From SLNP01 sp964568875 (GTDB taxonomy: Bacteria; Bacteroidota; Bacteroidia; Bacteroidales; VadinHA17), in the NCBI GenBank assembly GCA_964568875.1, contig CAZMSH010000015.1:25577-89576 (forward strand): a stretch of 64,000 bases of DNA, in the 5' to 3' direction. The translations under genes were made by a program, and so were the position numbers. Below, one piece after another: positions 44,796 through 54,593 of this stretch. Position 1 is the first letter of the stretch. Each line of letters starts with the position of its first letter. The notes beneath the pieces were generated by a model that saw only the letters and a list, made by a program, of their open reading frames with translations, made no database searches and was not told the origin of the DNA.

Positions 44796-45848
44796 ATGAA
44801 AAGACTTATTTACATTTCACTGGCCGCTCTGATTTTTGCAGCAGGCTGCCGTCAACAGGAACAGAGACTCCAGGCTGATGTTGAAGTTCCTGTGGGAGTT
44901 ACAGATGTAACCCGCAAATCTATTGAAGAGATCATCTCCACCACAGGTACTGTGTATCCCAAGGGCGTTATTGAATTAAGATCGAGAATATCGGCAACAT
45001 ACTATCTTGAAAGGAATCCGCGCACCGGTCGTCAGTGGCAGATGGGAGACAGGGTAATGGCCGGTGATGTTATTGCGAGGTTCGAAGACAGGGAGTTTAT
45101 TAATTCAGTGAGACTTGAAGCTCAGGAACTAAATCTGGAACTGGCTGAAAGCGAACTCCAGAAACAGGAGTCGCTTTACGAAAAAGGCGGCGTAACACTC
45201 AGGGAGCTGAATAATGCAAGGGTAAGCTTTATAAATGCTAAGTACAGCCTCGAAAGTGCAAGACTGCAGATGGAAAGAATGCAGATAATCTCAACCATAG
45301 AAGGAGTGATTGTGGACCTCCCCTACTACACCCCGGGAACACAAATAGAGACCAACGCTGTAATAGTGAAGATAATGGATTATAAGACCATGTATATGGA
45401 TGTCAAAATACCTGAGAAGTACCTGGGAACGATCGTTAAGGGCCAGCCGGCAAGACTTACCAATTACACTATCCCCAACGACACAATTGCTGCGGCTGTT
45501 ACCCAGACATCTCCTGCAATTGACTCTGAATCGAGAACATTCAAAGGCATTATAACCGCTGATAACAACAACTATCTCCTTCGTCCCGGTATGTTCGTTA
45601 AGGCTGATATAGTTGTTAACCGCAAGGATTCAGTTATAGTTATTCCAAAAGAGATTATTCTCTCACGTCAGAGAGGAAAAACAGTTTATGTTGTAACCCA
45701 GGGCAGAGCAACGGAAAGGGTTATCCTGACCGGCCTGGAAACAAATACTGAGGTGGAGGTCCTGAGGGGATTGAACGTTGATGAACGCCTGATTACATCA
45801 GGGTATGAAACACTGGGGCCCAACACCAGGGTTCAAATTATAAGATAG
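44796..45848 (+). CDS. Periplasmic adaptor (membrane fusion protein) of RND type, lipoprotein
   Basis: 350 residues. Lipoprotein signal with lipobox FAAGC. The HlyD/RND adaptor layout follows: beta strand TTGTVYPKGVIELRSRISA, a split lipoyl domain (WQMGDRVMAGDVIARFEDREF ... TIEGVIVDLPYYTPGTQIE), a helical hairpin of only about 50 residues (AQELNLELAESELQKQESLYEKGG) and a barrel plus C-terminal domain (LLRPGMFVKADIVVNRKDSVIVIP). It bridges the pumps to the TolC channel. Only one adaptor serves two RND pumps in this cluster. Confidence 0.95.
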   Translation: MKRLIYISLAALIFAAGCRQQEQRLQADVEVPVGVTDVTRKSIEEIISTTGTVYPKGVIELRSRISATYYLERNPRTGRQWQMGDRVMAGDVIARFEDREFINSVRLEAQELNLELAESELQKQESLYEKGGVTLRELNNARVSFINAKYSLESARLQMERMQIISTIEGVIVDLPYYTPGTQIETNAVIVKIMDYKTMYMDVKIPEKYLGTIVKGQPARLTNYTIPNDTIAAAVTQTSPAIDSESRTFKGIITADNNNYLLRPGMFVKADIVVNRKDSVIVIPKEIILSRQRGKTVYVVTQGRATERVILTGLETNTEVEVLRGLNVDERLITSGYETLGPNTRVQIIR

Positions 45849-45852
45849 TACT

Positions 45853-48800
45853 ATGAACAAGCTAGCCAGATTCTCAGTCAACTACCCGGTAACAATAATG
45901 ATGCTGGTATTGGGTATTATTCTCCTGGGAATTATCTCGTTCGGGAAACTGGGCACTGACCTTTTTCCCGACTTAAACAACCCTAAGATCTATATAGAGA
46001 TTAAGGCAGGTGAAAGGCCTCCTGAAGAGATGGAAAAACAATTCGTCGACCAGATTGAATCTATTTCCATGCGTCAGAAGGACGTTGTTCAGGTCTCCTC
46101 AGTCAGTGAAGTCGGAACCGCGAGTATCATTATAGAGTATAAATGGAACAAGGATATGGACGAGGCATTCCTTGACATCCAGAAAGACCTTAACACTTTC
46201 GGTCAGAACAGTTCGGTTGAAGAGATTTCTATTACTCAGTATGACCCCAATGCAGCTCCTGTAATGGTTGTCGCCCTCAGACACAACACCATGACCAACA
46301 TGGATGAGCTGAGGAAGATTTCAGAAAACTACATAAGGAATGAACTGGTAAGGCTCGATGGTATAGCCGATGTCAAACTTACAGGAAAAGAGGAGAGTGA
46401 GGTTGTAATAGAGACCAGCAGGTTTCTTCTTGACTCCTACGGAATCACAGCTGATGCTATTGCATCGCAGATAGCCAGCTATAACCGTAACGTTTCTGGT
46501 GGTTCTATTGTTGACATGGGGACTCAGTATACCGTAAAGGGTGTAAGTGTTCTAACAGGCATTGAGGATCTCGCAAATATCATAGTAGGGTTCAAGCAGG
46601 CAGGTGCAGCTTCAGGCACATCTTCTTCTGTGGCATCGGCAATCGCAGCTGACGCCAGGGTGCCCGTATACCTCCGCGACGTAGCCACAATCACAATGCA
46701 GAATAAGGATCCTGAGAACATTGTGATGCTCAACGGCGAGAGAGCCATAGGCCTTTCGATATACAAAGAGCCCAGGTTCAATACCGTTAAAGCTGTCAAT
46801 AATCTCTATACAGCTCTTACCTCATTAAGAAGGGCGCTGCCTGGGTATGAATTTACAGTAGTTCAGGACCAGGGTGAGTATATCGACAAGTCTATCGGAG
46901 AGGTGCAGAAAACTGCATTGTTCGGAATACTGCTGGCAGTTTTTGTTCTCTTTATCTTCCTGAGAAGGATAGGAACCACACTGGTTGTCGTTGTTGCAAT
47001 ACCAATTTCAATAATTGCAACATTTAACCTTATGTACTTCAACGACCTGAGCATAAACATAATGACCCTGGGCGGACTGGCCCTCGGAGCCGGAATGCTC
47101 GTCGACAACGCAATTGTGGTTCTGGAGAATATATTCAGAATCAAAGAGAGCGGTGTTACCTTCCGGGAAGCAGCTGTTGAGGGAACGGGGCAGGTGGGCG
47201 CCGCGATAACTGCTTCTACAATAACCACAATCGTAGTCTTTCTTCCGATTGTATACCTTCACGGGGCTTCAGGGGAAATGTTCAAAGACCAGGCGTGGAC
47301 AGTAGCCTTTTCACTGATCTCCTCGCTTTTCGTAGCCATGCTGGTTATACCATCGTTAGTGGCTCATCTTTTCCGTGACAAGGAGTCGGTGAAAAAAGAA
47401 CCGCGCTCAGTAAAAATTACATGGTACTCAAAGAGTCTTGAAAAGATACTCAATGCCAGAAAAACTGTAATATTACTCTCTGTTGTCCTGCTTGCTGTAA
47501 CGGCATTTGTTCTGCCCAGGATTGGTAGTGAATTCATGCCGCGGGCCGAATCACCGGAGTTTACAATGGAACTTACCCTGCCTGAAGGTTCTACCCTCGA
47601 CCTTACTGCCAGCACGGTCAGGAATACAGAAAACGTTGTCAGGAGCCTCCTGGGAGAGGATGTCGAAATGATATACAGCCAGGCCGGAGGCTCGACAGGA
47701 AGCTCTCTCTCCTCAACAAGCACTATAAGAAGTGAGAATCAGGCAACTGTCAAGGTTTTCCTTTCAACGACACTTGCATCGCGAACCGAAAGCGCCATAG
47801 CAATCGTTGAAGAGTATTTCCGCCAGGTGCCTGACCTGAATATAGCCTTCCGCAGGGAGGAATCGGCCGTACAGACGACCCTGGGCACAAACGAAGCCCC
47901 GTTCGTTGCAGAGGTCAGAGGCAAGGACTTTGAAGAAATAGAGCGAATAATCAACGAAGCAAAAGGCCTCCTCGGAAGCAATGAATATATTTATAACCTG
48001 ACTACATCACTTGATGAGGGAACACCCGAGGTAAACATTGTCATTGACCGGTTTAAGACAGGCTACTACAATCTTAATGTAAATACCGTTACCAGCCAGA
48101 TAAGGAGTTATCTGAGCGGTGCAGAAGCCGGTTCCTTCGAAAAAGAAGGAGAAATAAAAGACATAACTATCAAGCTTGGAGATGTCTCACTTACCGACCT
48201 TGAGAATATAATAATAACTGCAGGGAACGTACGATTCCCCCTCAGCACGATCGCCAGAGTTGAGACCTCAACAACACCCAGACAGGTTACCAGGAAAAAC
48301 CAGAGCCGCACCGGCTACATATATGCAATGGTAAGAAAAGGAAAGCCCTTCGACCATATCGTCAGGGATGCGGAAGAACTGCTCTCATCAATAGTGATAC
48401 CTACTGACTACAGAATTGAAATCACCGGAGAAGAACTCAAAAGGAAGGAATCAATGTCAAATCTCACATTCGCACTTATCCTTTCAATTGTTCTCGTTTA
48501 TATGGTAATGGCATCACAATTCGAGTCGCTGGTCCATCCTTTTACCATCCTGCTCACAATACCCCTTGCCGGCATAGGTACGGTATGGACTTTCTTCATA
48601 CTGGGACGATCATTCAATATGATGGCATACATAGGACTTATAATGCTGGCAGGGATTGCCGTCAACAACTCGATAATACTGGTTGACCGTATTAACCAGT
48701 TGCGGGCGGCAGGACTCGCCCGTAAGATGGCAATTATTGAAGCCGGGTCTCAGAGAATACGACCGATACTAATGACGAGTATTACCACAATACTGGCCCT

Positions 48801-48987
48801 ATTACCCCTTACCATAGGCTTCGGAGAGAGTGCATCACTGCGCTCGCCCATGGCCCTGGCCGTTATCGGGGGACTGGTTACTTCGACTATACTGACACTG
48901 GTAGTAATCCCTTGCGTATACTGGGCTCTCGATTCATTAAAGGATATGATAACTGGTAAACGCAGTGAACAGGATTACACGATTTAA
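45853..48987 (+). CDS. RND-family efflux pump
   Basis: 1044 residues, the normal RND size, 4 bases after the adaptor. Twelve spans in two halves with two periplasmic loops. The start is typical (MNKLARFSVNYPVTIMMLVLGIILLGIISF). The TM4 proton-relay region reads GAGMLVDNAIVVLENIF: Asp418 is present, the adjacent position is Asn where AcrB has a second Asp. The TM10 region reads GIAVNNSIILVDRI, without the AcrB-type Lys. These variants are common in HAE-1-like pumps of Gram-negative non-enteric groups. Exports hydrophobic substrates in most relatives; the actual one is unknown. Confidence 0.95.
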   Translation: MNKLARFSVNYPVTIMMLVLGIILLGIISFGKLGTDLFPDLNNPKIYIEIKAGERPPEEMEKQFVDQIESISMRQKDVVQVSSVSEVGTASIIIEYKWNKDMDEAFLDIQKDLNTFGQNSSVEEISITQYDPNAAPVMVVALRHNTMTNMDELRKISENYIRNELVRLDGIADVKLTGKEESEVVIETSRFLLDSYGITADAIASQIASYNRNVSGGSIVDMGTQYTVKGVSVLTGIEDLANIIVGFKQAGAASGTSSSVASAIAADARVPVYLRDVATITMQNKDPENIVMLNGERAIGLSIYKEPRFNTVKAVNNLYTALTSLRRALPGYEFTVVQDQGEYIDKSIGEVQKTALFGILLAVFVLFIFLRRIGTTLVVVVAIPISIIATFNLMYFNDLSINIMTLGGLALGAGMLVDNAIVVLENIFRIKESGVTFREAAVEGTGQVGAAITASTITTIVVFLPIVYLHGASGEMFKDQAWTVAFSLISSLFVAMLVIPSLVAHLFRDKESVKKEPRSVKITWYSKSLEKILNARKTVILLSVVLLAVTAFVLPRIGSEFMPRAESPEFTMELTLPEGSTLDLTASTVRNTENVVRSLLGEDVEMIYSQAGGSTGSSLSSTSTIRSENQATVKVFLSTTLASRTESAIAIVEEYFRQVPDLNIAFRREESAVQTTLGTNEAPFVAEVRGKDFEEIERIINEAKGLLGSNEYIYNLTTSLDEGTPEVNIVIDRFKTGYYNLNVNTVTSQIRSYLSGAEAGSFEKEGEIKDITIKLGDVSLTDLENIIITAGNVRFPLSTIARVETSTTPRQVTRKNQSRTGYIYAMVRKGKPFDHIVRDAEELLSSIVIPTDYRIEITGEELKRKESMSNLTFALILSIVLVYMVMASQFESLVHPFTILLTIPLAGIGTVWTFFILGRSFNMMAYIGLIMLAGIAVNNSIILVDRINQLRAAGLARKMAIIEAGSQRIRPILMTSITTILALLPLTIGFGESASLRSPMALAVIGGLVTSTILTLVVIPCVYWALDSLKDMITGKRSEQDYTI

Positions 48988-49008
48988 AAGGTTAACAGAT
49001 CGCATAGA

Positions 49009-52000
49009 ATGGATTTTATAATAAAGAGGAAGACGCTAATCTCGATGCTTTTCATCGGGCTCACCCTGCTCGGCTATGTCTCATACAAGAGACTTGCGGT
49101 GGAGCTCTTCCCAAATGCCCAGCTTCCGACACTTATCGTTCAGGTCACCTCCACCCTGCAAATGGACCCTAACTACATTGAATCTCAGGCGGTGATACCG
49201 CTCGAAGGGGCTATAGGCACTCTCGAGGGAATAGAGAAAATCGAATCAACTGTCACATCACGTAACGGCACCATTCTTATCTATTACAGCAACAGGGCCA
49301 ATATGAAGTTCGCCAACCTGAAGCTTCAGGAGAAGATAGCAATGGTACGAAATACCATACCTGAAGAGTTCAGGGTTAACGTCACCAGGGTTGACCTCGA
49401 AATGGCAACAAGCCAGTTCATGCAATTACAGGTAAGGGGAACCGGGGGCATTGACCGCTTAAGGAACATTGCCGACCGCGATATTATGCCTGTTTTTGAA
49501 AGCATCGACGGCATTGCCGGTGTAGACGTATCGGGCGGACAGCAGAGCTCAGTCGAAATTGTCATCAACGAGGAAGCCGCTAAAGCATACGGCATTGCCC
49601 TGAGCCAGGTAAGGAGCCTTATTAGCTCGGGAGGCCAGGACCGCACCTTCGTCGGCAGGGCTACAGAAGGAAACAGAAAATACTACGTTACGGTATCTTC
49701 AGAATATACCGATATAACCCAACTGGCAAACCTGATCGTTAAACAGGAAGGACCGGTACTGCTAAGTGACATATCAACAATAACCTTCGGTGTCAAGGAA
49801 GTCACAAACATAAGCAGGGTAAACGGAATGGAAGCGGTAACGATATCGCTGATCAATGACAACCAGACCAATCTCATTGACCTCTCAAACAAGACCATTG
49901 CTACAATAGACCGCCTTAACGAAGAGCTGAAGCAATATGAGATCGAGATAGTGGTGCAGAATAACAATGCCGAGGTGATGGAAAAAAACATCAGCCAGAT
50001 AATCAAGCTGGCCATCACCGGGGGTTTACTTGCCATTGCCATTCTATGGTTCTTTCTGAGGAACATCAGACTGGTGTCGATAATTGCTGTTTCAATACCG
50101 GTATCAGTCTACGTTGCATTCAACTTCTTCTATGCCAACGGAATATCAATTAACAGCCTTACTCTTGTCGGTATGGCACTGGCTATAGGAATGCTTATTG
50201 ACAACTCAGTGGTGGTTCTGGAAAATATTTACCGGCTGGCGGGGCAGGGAAAGGAACCCGATGATGCAGTCAAAAAAGGCACAAAAGAGGTATGGAAGGC
50301 AATAATAGCAGCGACCCTGACTACTGTTACGGTCTTCCTGCCGTTTGTATTCTCTTCCAACTTTATGATTACCATAATCGGTAAAAATGTCGGTGTGTCA
50401 ATTGTATCAACGCTTCTGGTATCACTATGCGTTGCGTTACTGCTTATACCGATGGGTACGCACCTGATTCTTTCGGCATCAAAAAACAACAGCTCTGAAA
50501 TATTCAAGAAGCTCTCAATACATAACAGGATAATCCAGGCATATTACATGACCCTGAAGGCGAGTATGAGAAACCCGGCCGGAACCATTATCGGGTCACT
50601 CACTGTCTTCTTCGCAGCACTGCTGATAAGCCTTACGATGAGCGTCAGTGCAACCCGTGAAGTTGATACTCCAAGCTTCAGGCTCTCAGTGACCATGCCA
50701 AGCGGTACAACCCTTGATAATGCAGACATTATAGTTGCTGATATAGAATCTCGGCTTGAAGATATTCCTGAAAAACAGGATATCATCAGCCGCATTACGG
50801 AAACATCGGCAACAGTTACTGTAAACCTATCGTCTGACTGGGAGAAAAAGCTCAACCGTGAGCTTCCTGAGATAAAAAATGATATCTGGGAAAGAGTAAG
50901 AAATCTTCGGACAGCAAGCGTCTCGATGAGTGAAATGTCAGCTTCAGGTGGCTTCACATCAGGCGGTGGCGGCGGTGGCGGAATTAACCCAGGGGCAGGC
51001 TTCATGAACATGCTGGGTGTGGGTGTCCAGTCTGAACGTATCGTAATCAAGGGCCGTAACTTTGATATGATGAAACTGGTAGCAGACGATCTCAAGGCAG
51101 TTCTTGACGAGCTTGAAATAATCAGAAGCTCAAATGTTAACGTGAGGGAAAATACACCGGAAGTGCACCTGCTGTTCGATATGGAGACAATCCTTGCCAA
51201 CAATATGAATCTTAACAGCATATCTACGGCACTGAGCACTTTCGGACGTGAATATGCTTCAGGAGCCACTTTCAGGCAGGGAACGGAAGAATATGATATT
51301 ATACTTAAGTACGACACTCCTGAAGAGATAGCTGACCGGACCAAAACCATTGATGATCTCAGGGAACTGCCGGTAGTAGGAAGCAGTTCAAATATAAGAG
51401 AGATGAATGATCTGGCCGATATAATATTTGCCAGGGGTCTTGGTAACATTCAGAGGGAAAACCAGGAGAAAAAAATTAACCTCACTTATTCTTTCAACAC
51501 CGAGATAAATGAATCGAAAGACCTGCTGGAAGCAGCAAGGCTCGACATCGACAACGTAGTCAGGGAAATGATCATTCCTGCAGGTGTAGCAATAGAGGTA
51601 ATACACGAAGAGAATGAGTTCGAAGAATTCTATTATCTTATCGGAATCGCCTTTCTGCTCATATACATGATTCTGGCCGCCGTCTTCGAATCACTTACCA
51701 CTCCGGTCGTCCTGATGTTCTCTATTCCGCTGGCAGCCCTGGGTTCCCTCATAGCCCTGATACTGACCAACAACTCGATACTGAATGCAAACACACTGAT
51801 GGGATTCCTTATTCTGCTGGGGGTGGTGGTGAATAATGGCATAATACTTATCGACTATACCAACCTGCTCAGAAAGCAGGGGTACAGAAGGTCACGGGCA
51901 CTGATGTCGGCCGGAATTGCAAGGGTGAGGCCTATTATGATTACTGCAGCTACAACTATTGTGGCTCTGATGCCTCTGGCGCTCGGAAAGTCGGAATATG

Positions 52001-53772
52001 TATCTGCCATAGGTGCTGCATTTGCCATTACTGTTATCGGCGGGCTGACTCTGAGTACAATGCTGACACTAATTTTCATACCTACGTTCTACTCTGGTCT
52101 CGAAAATGCTCTCGCATGGATTTATTCGCTCAACTGGAAGCTTAAACTACTGCAACTGATCGTTTTTGTTGTTTTCATATTTCTGATATACAGCTATATA
52201 AACCTGTTTATCTGGAAGCTGATAACTACTATCCTGACTTTGATCCTCGTTCCTGCATCTACATGGTTCATCATGACAAGTCTTGCCAGTGCCAGGGTAA
52301 GCATTATAGGTCCCAACGAGCCAATTACCATATCGATACAGAGTCTTGTCAAAATATATGAAAGAGAAAGCCGATTCGCCCGTGAGTGGGCAGCCGGCAG
52401 AAAAATAAGGGAGAGGCTGGGTATCGAGAAACAGTACAACTCATGGAGGGAAATGGACCAGGTGATCTGGCAGATTCCGTTATTCGCCTTTCTTGTCTAT
52501 TTCACATATTTCCATCTCAAAGCAGGATTCTGGATATTCCTCTTCAGTGTTGGATCATGGTTTGCCCTGCTGGCAATCTGGGAACCGTTCAGAAAGCTGT
52601 TCGAAAATATCTCTGCGCGTTCAGGCAGGCGCCTTCTGCTAAAAACCGCCAGGATAACCGGTACCATTATCTTCTGGTTTATACCCCTGGCTAATCTGGT
52701 TATGTTTCAGATTACCTGGAATAACCTGGCCACGGTGATAATAACAGGATTCTTGTGGTATGGAGCAATACTTATCTACCGGACCGGGATTCAGCTGACG
52801 CGAGATAAAATTGATATTTACAGGCTGAAGGGAAGGTTCAGGGGATTGAGAAAAGGCTTCTACAAAATGGTGGCGGCGATGCCTGTCATCGGGAAGAAGA
52901 AGAGTCCCTTCAAGGCACTTAACAGCGTTTCGCTCGAGATCGGGAAAGGAATGTTCGGGCTACTGGGACCTAACGGTGCAGGCAAAACAACACTGATGAG
53001 GATTGTCTGCGGTATACTTGAGCAGAGCTATGGCAAAATATGGGTCAATGGCATCGACACACAGGAGAAAAGAGAAGAGCTGCAGGGACTGATAGGGTAT
53101 CTGCCGCAGGAGTTCGGCACCTATGAAAATATGACAGCCCACGATTACCTGCATTATATGGCCATGCTTAAAAATATTATTGATCCGGTGGTAAGGGAAG
53201 AGAGAGTCTCCTATGTGCTCAATGCAGTACATATGATAGAAAGAAGGCATGAAAAGATCGGATCATATTCCGGTGGCATGAAGCAGCGCATAGGTATTGC
53301 CCAGATATTGCTGCACCTGCCAAGAATACTTGTTGTAGATGAGCCCACAGCAGGCCTCGACCCAAGGGAGAGGATCCGATTCCGGAATCTGCTGGTGGAA
53401 CTCAGCCGCGAAAGGGTGGTAATTTTCTCAACCCATATAATAGAAGATATCTCAAGTTCATGTAACAAGGTTGCCGTGCTTAACAAGGGCGACCTGGTAT
53501 ACCTGGGGGCTCCGATAGACATGACAAAGGCAGCCGAAAACCATGTCTGGCAGTTCCATGTGCCTTCTGCAGCATTCCGGAATGTTGCCGAAAATCATAT
53601 GATAGTTCACCATATGACTGAAGGAAATATGGTGAGAGTCAGATGTATCGCTGAAGAAAAGCCGGCTGAAGAAGCCGTCATGGTCAAGCCTAACCTCGAA
53701 GATGCATACCTTTGGCTGCTAAGAAAAAAGAGGCAGAGTCAGAATTTAAAGCATACAGAAAATGAACAGTAA
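49009..53772 (+). CDS. RND pump fused to extra membrane region and an ABC ATPase
   Basis: 1587 residues. Residues 1-about 1040 form a whole RND pump (TM4 GMLIDNSVVVLENIY with Asp398; TM10 GVVVNNGIILIDYTN; a Gly-rich insert about 648-660). About 1045-1260 holds some six further spans in three pairs (1047-1089, 1152-1191, 1216-1257) with a basic cytoplasmic loop between the first two. About 1300-1560 is a complete ABC ATPase: Walker A GPNGAGKTT (G1320), Q-loop YLPQEF, signature SGGMKQR (1421-1427), Walker B ILVVDEPTAGLD, switch STHII. The stop overlaps the next gene by 11 bases. No frameshift, stop or odd composition suggests a false join. I know of no characterised protein of this design. Confidence 0.9.
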   Translation: MDFIIKRKTLISMLFIGLTLLGYVSYKRLAVELFPNAQLPTLIVQVTSTLQMDPNYIESQAVIPLEGAIGTLEGIEKIESTVTSRNGTILIYYSNRANMKFANLKLQEKIAMVRNTIPEEFRVNVTRVDLEMATSQFMQLQVRGTGGIDRLRNIADRDIMPVFESIDGIAGVDVSGGQQSSVEIVINEEAAKAYGIALSQVRSLISSGGQDRTFVGRATEGNRKYYVTVSSEYTDITQLANLIVKQEGPVLLSDISTITFGVKEVTNISRVNGMEAVTISLINDNQTNLIDLSNKTIATIDRLNEELKQYEIEIVVQNNNAEVMEKNISQIIKLAITGGLLAIAILWFFLRNIRLVSIIAVSIPVSVYVAFNFFYANGISINSLTLVGMALAIGMLIDNSVVVLENIYRLAGQGKEPDDAVKKGTKEVWKAIIAATLTTVTVFLPFVFSSNFMITIIGKNVGVSIVSTLLVSLCVALLLIPMGTHLILSASKNNSSEIFKKLSIHNRIIQAYYMTLKASMRNPAGTIIGSLTVFFAALLISLTMSVSATREVDTPSFRLSVTMPSGTTLDNADIIVADIESRLEDIPEKQDIISRITETSATVTVNLSSDWEKKLNRELPEIKNDIWERVRNLRTASVSMSEMSASGGFTSGGGGGGGINPGAGFMNMLGVGVQSERIVIKGRNFDMMKLVADDLKAVLDELEIIRSSNVNVRENTPEVHLLFDMETILANNMNLNSISTALSTFGREYASGATFRQGTEEYDIILKYDTPEEIADRTKTIDDLRELPVVGSSSNIREMNDLADIIFARGLGNIQRENQEKKINLTYSFNTEINESKDLLEAARLDIDNVVREMIIPAGVAIEVIHEENEFEEFYYLIGIAFLLIYMILAAVFESLTTPVVLMFSIPLAALGSLIALILTNNSILNANTLMGFLILLGVVVNNGIILIDYTNLLRKQGYRRSRALMSAGIARVRPIMITAATTIVALMPLALGKSEYVSAIGAAFAITVIGGLTLSTMLTLIFIPTFYSGLENALAWIYSLNWKLKLLQLIVFVVFIFLIYSYINLFIWKLITTILTLILVPASTWFIMTSLASARVSIIGPNEPITISIQSLVKIYERESRFAREWAAGRKIRERLGIEKQYNSWREMDQVIWQIPLFAFLVYFTYFHLKAGFWIFLFSVGSWFALLAIWEPFRKLFENISARSGRRLLLKTARITGTIIFWFIPLANLVMFQITWNNLATVIITGFLWYGAILIYRTGIQLTRDKIDIYRLKGRFRGLRKGFYKMVAAMPVIGKKKSPFKALNSVSLEIGKGMFGLLGPNGAGKTTLMRIVCGILEQSYGKIWVNGIDTQEKREELQGLIGYLPQEFGTYENMTAHDYLHYMAMLKNIIDPVVREERVSYVLNAVHMIERRHEKIGSYSGGMKQRIGIAQILLHLPRILVVDEPTAGLDPRERIRFRNLLVELSRERVVIFSTHIIEDISSSCNKVAVLNKGDLVYLGAPIDMTKAAENHVWQFHVPSAAFRNVAENHMIVHHMTEGNMVRVRCIAEEKPAEEAVMVKPNLEDAYLWLLRKKRQSQNLKHTENEQ

Positions 53773-54478
53773 CATAGTGTTCAGCCTTTCCAGCCTGACA
53801 TACAGGGTGATAAAGCTCAACTTCAGAATAGTCTTCGCCAATAAATTCGTGTGGTTCCTGGTAGCCTCAATAGGATTCTACCTGCTGCTATCGGCAATAT
53901 ACATCTTCAATGAAGACCAGATGAGAATGCAGGACATGTACGGTATCTTATTGTTTTCAGGTATCCTTATCGTCTTCTACCCCTCAGTATTCGGCATTCA
54001 GAACGACCAGGATGCCCGGACAATAGAGATTCTCTTCGGAATACCCAATTACCGGTACAAGGTGTGGCTGGTGAGAATATTGATGATCTATCTTCTGGCA
54101 TTCATTACGGTAGGGGTATTCTCTACTATATCCTCAACACTGATTGTCAGGTTCAGGGTAATTGATATGACTGCACAGGTGATGGTGCCTGTACTGCTCC
54201 TGGGTACAATGGCCTTCATGGCCTCCACATTAATAAGAAACGGCAATGGAACAGCTGTGGTAATGATTATCTTCGGCCTGCTGTTTATGATCCTGAGTGA
54301 CCCCCTCGAACAGAGCCGATGGAACGTATTCCTCAATCCGTTCGAAGCCCCCTCAGGCGTTTCCGACGTTGCCTGGAAGTCAATAACCACCGATAACAGG
54401 ATTATTCAGGCTGTTGCAACTATCCTTTTTCTGCTGGCAGCCCTCTTTAACCTGCAAAAACGGGAAAAATTCATGTAA
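53762..54478 (+). CDS. ABC-2-type permease, six spans
   Basis: 238 residues, almost all hydrophobic, with six spans (FVWFLVASIGFYLLLSAIYIF, GILLFSGILIVFYPSVFGI, MIYLLAFITVGVFSTISS, VMVPVLLLGTMAFMAS, GTAVVMIIFGLLFMIL, IIQAVATILFLLAALFNL) and the ABC-2 signature context DQDARTIEILFGIPNYRYKVWLVR. Its ATG overlaps the stop of the RND-ABC gene by 11 bases, so it is translationally coupled and is the natural membrane partner of that ATPase domain. Last gene of the cluster. Confidence 0.9.
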   Translation: MNSNIVFSLSSLTYRVIKLNFRIVFANKFVWFLVASIGFYLLLSAIYIFNEDQMRMQDMYGILLFSGILIVFYPSVFGIQNDQDARTIEILFGIPNYRYKVWLVRILMIYLLAFITVGVFSTISSTLIVRFRVIDMTAQVMVPVLLLGTMAFMASTLIRNGNGTAVVMIIFGLLFMILSDPLEQSRWNVFLNPFEAPSGVSDVAWKSITTDNRIIQAVATILFLLAALFNLQKREKFM

Positions 54479-54534
54479 ATCTTCCAAAGAGGTCCCCGGA
54501 GGGAATGGCATTTTAAGTATTCATCTACTATCCT

Positions 54535-54565
54535 ATTGCGATTTAGCATTTTTGTTTTATCTTTG
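54535..54565 (+). promoter_or_regulatory. Promoter of rimP-nusA-infB
   Basis: ATTG (54535-54538), 19-base spacer, TATCTTTG (54558-54565), a full -7 match. It implies transcription from about 54570 and a leader of roughly 65 bases. Confidence 0.7.
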
Positions 54566-54593
54566 CCCCCGATTTGAGGGGAAGAAATGAATT

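Noticed and set aside
50544..51449. 301-codon minus-strand frame opposite the RND-ABC gene
   Set aside because: Serine/proline-rich mirror of the coding strand, with no start context or family.
38689..54478. MacAB-TolC type exporter
   Set aside because: MacB has an ATPase fused to a four-span FtsX-like membrane domain. Here the permeases are ABC-2 type and the pumps are RND, so the class differs.
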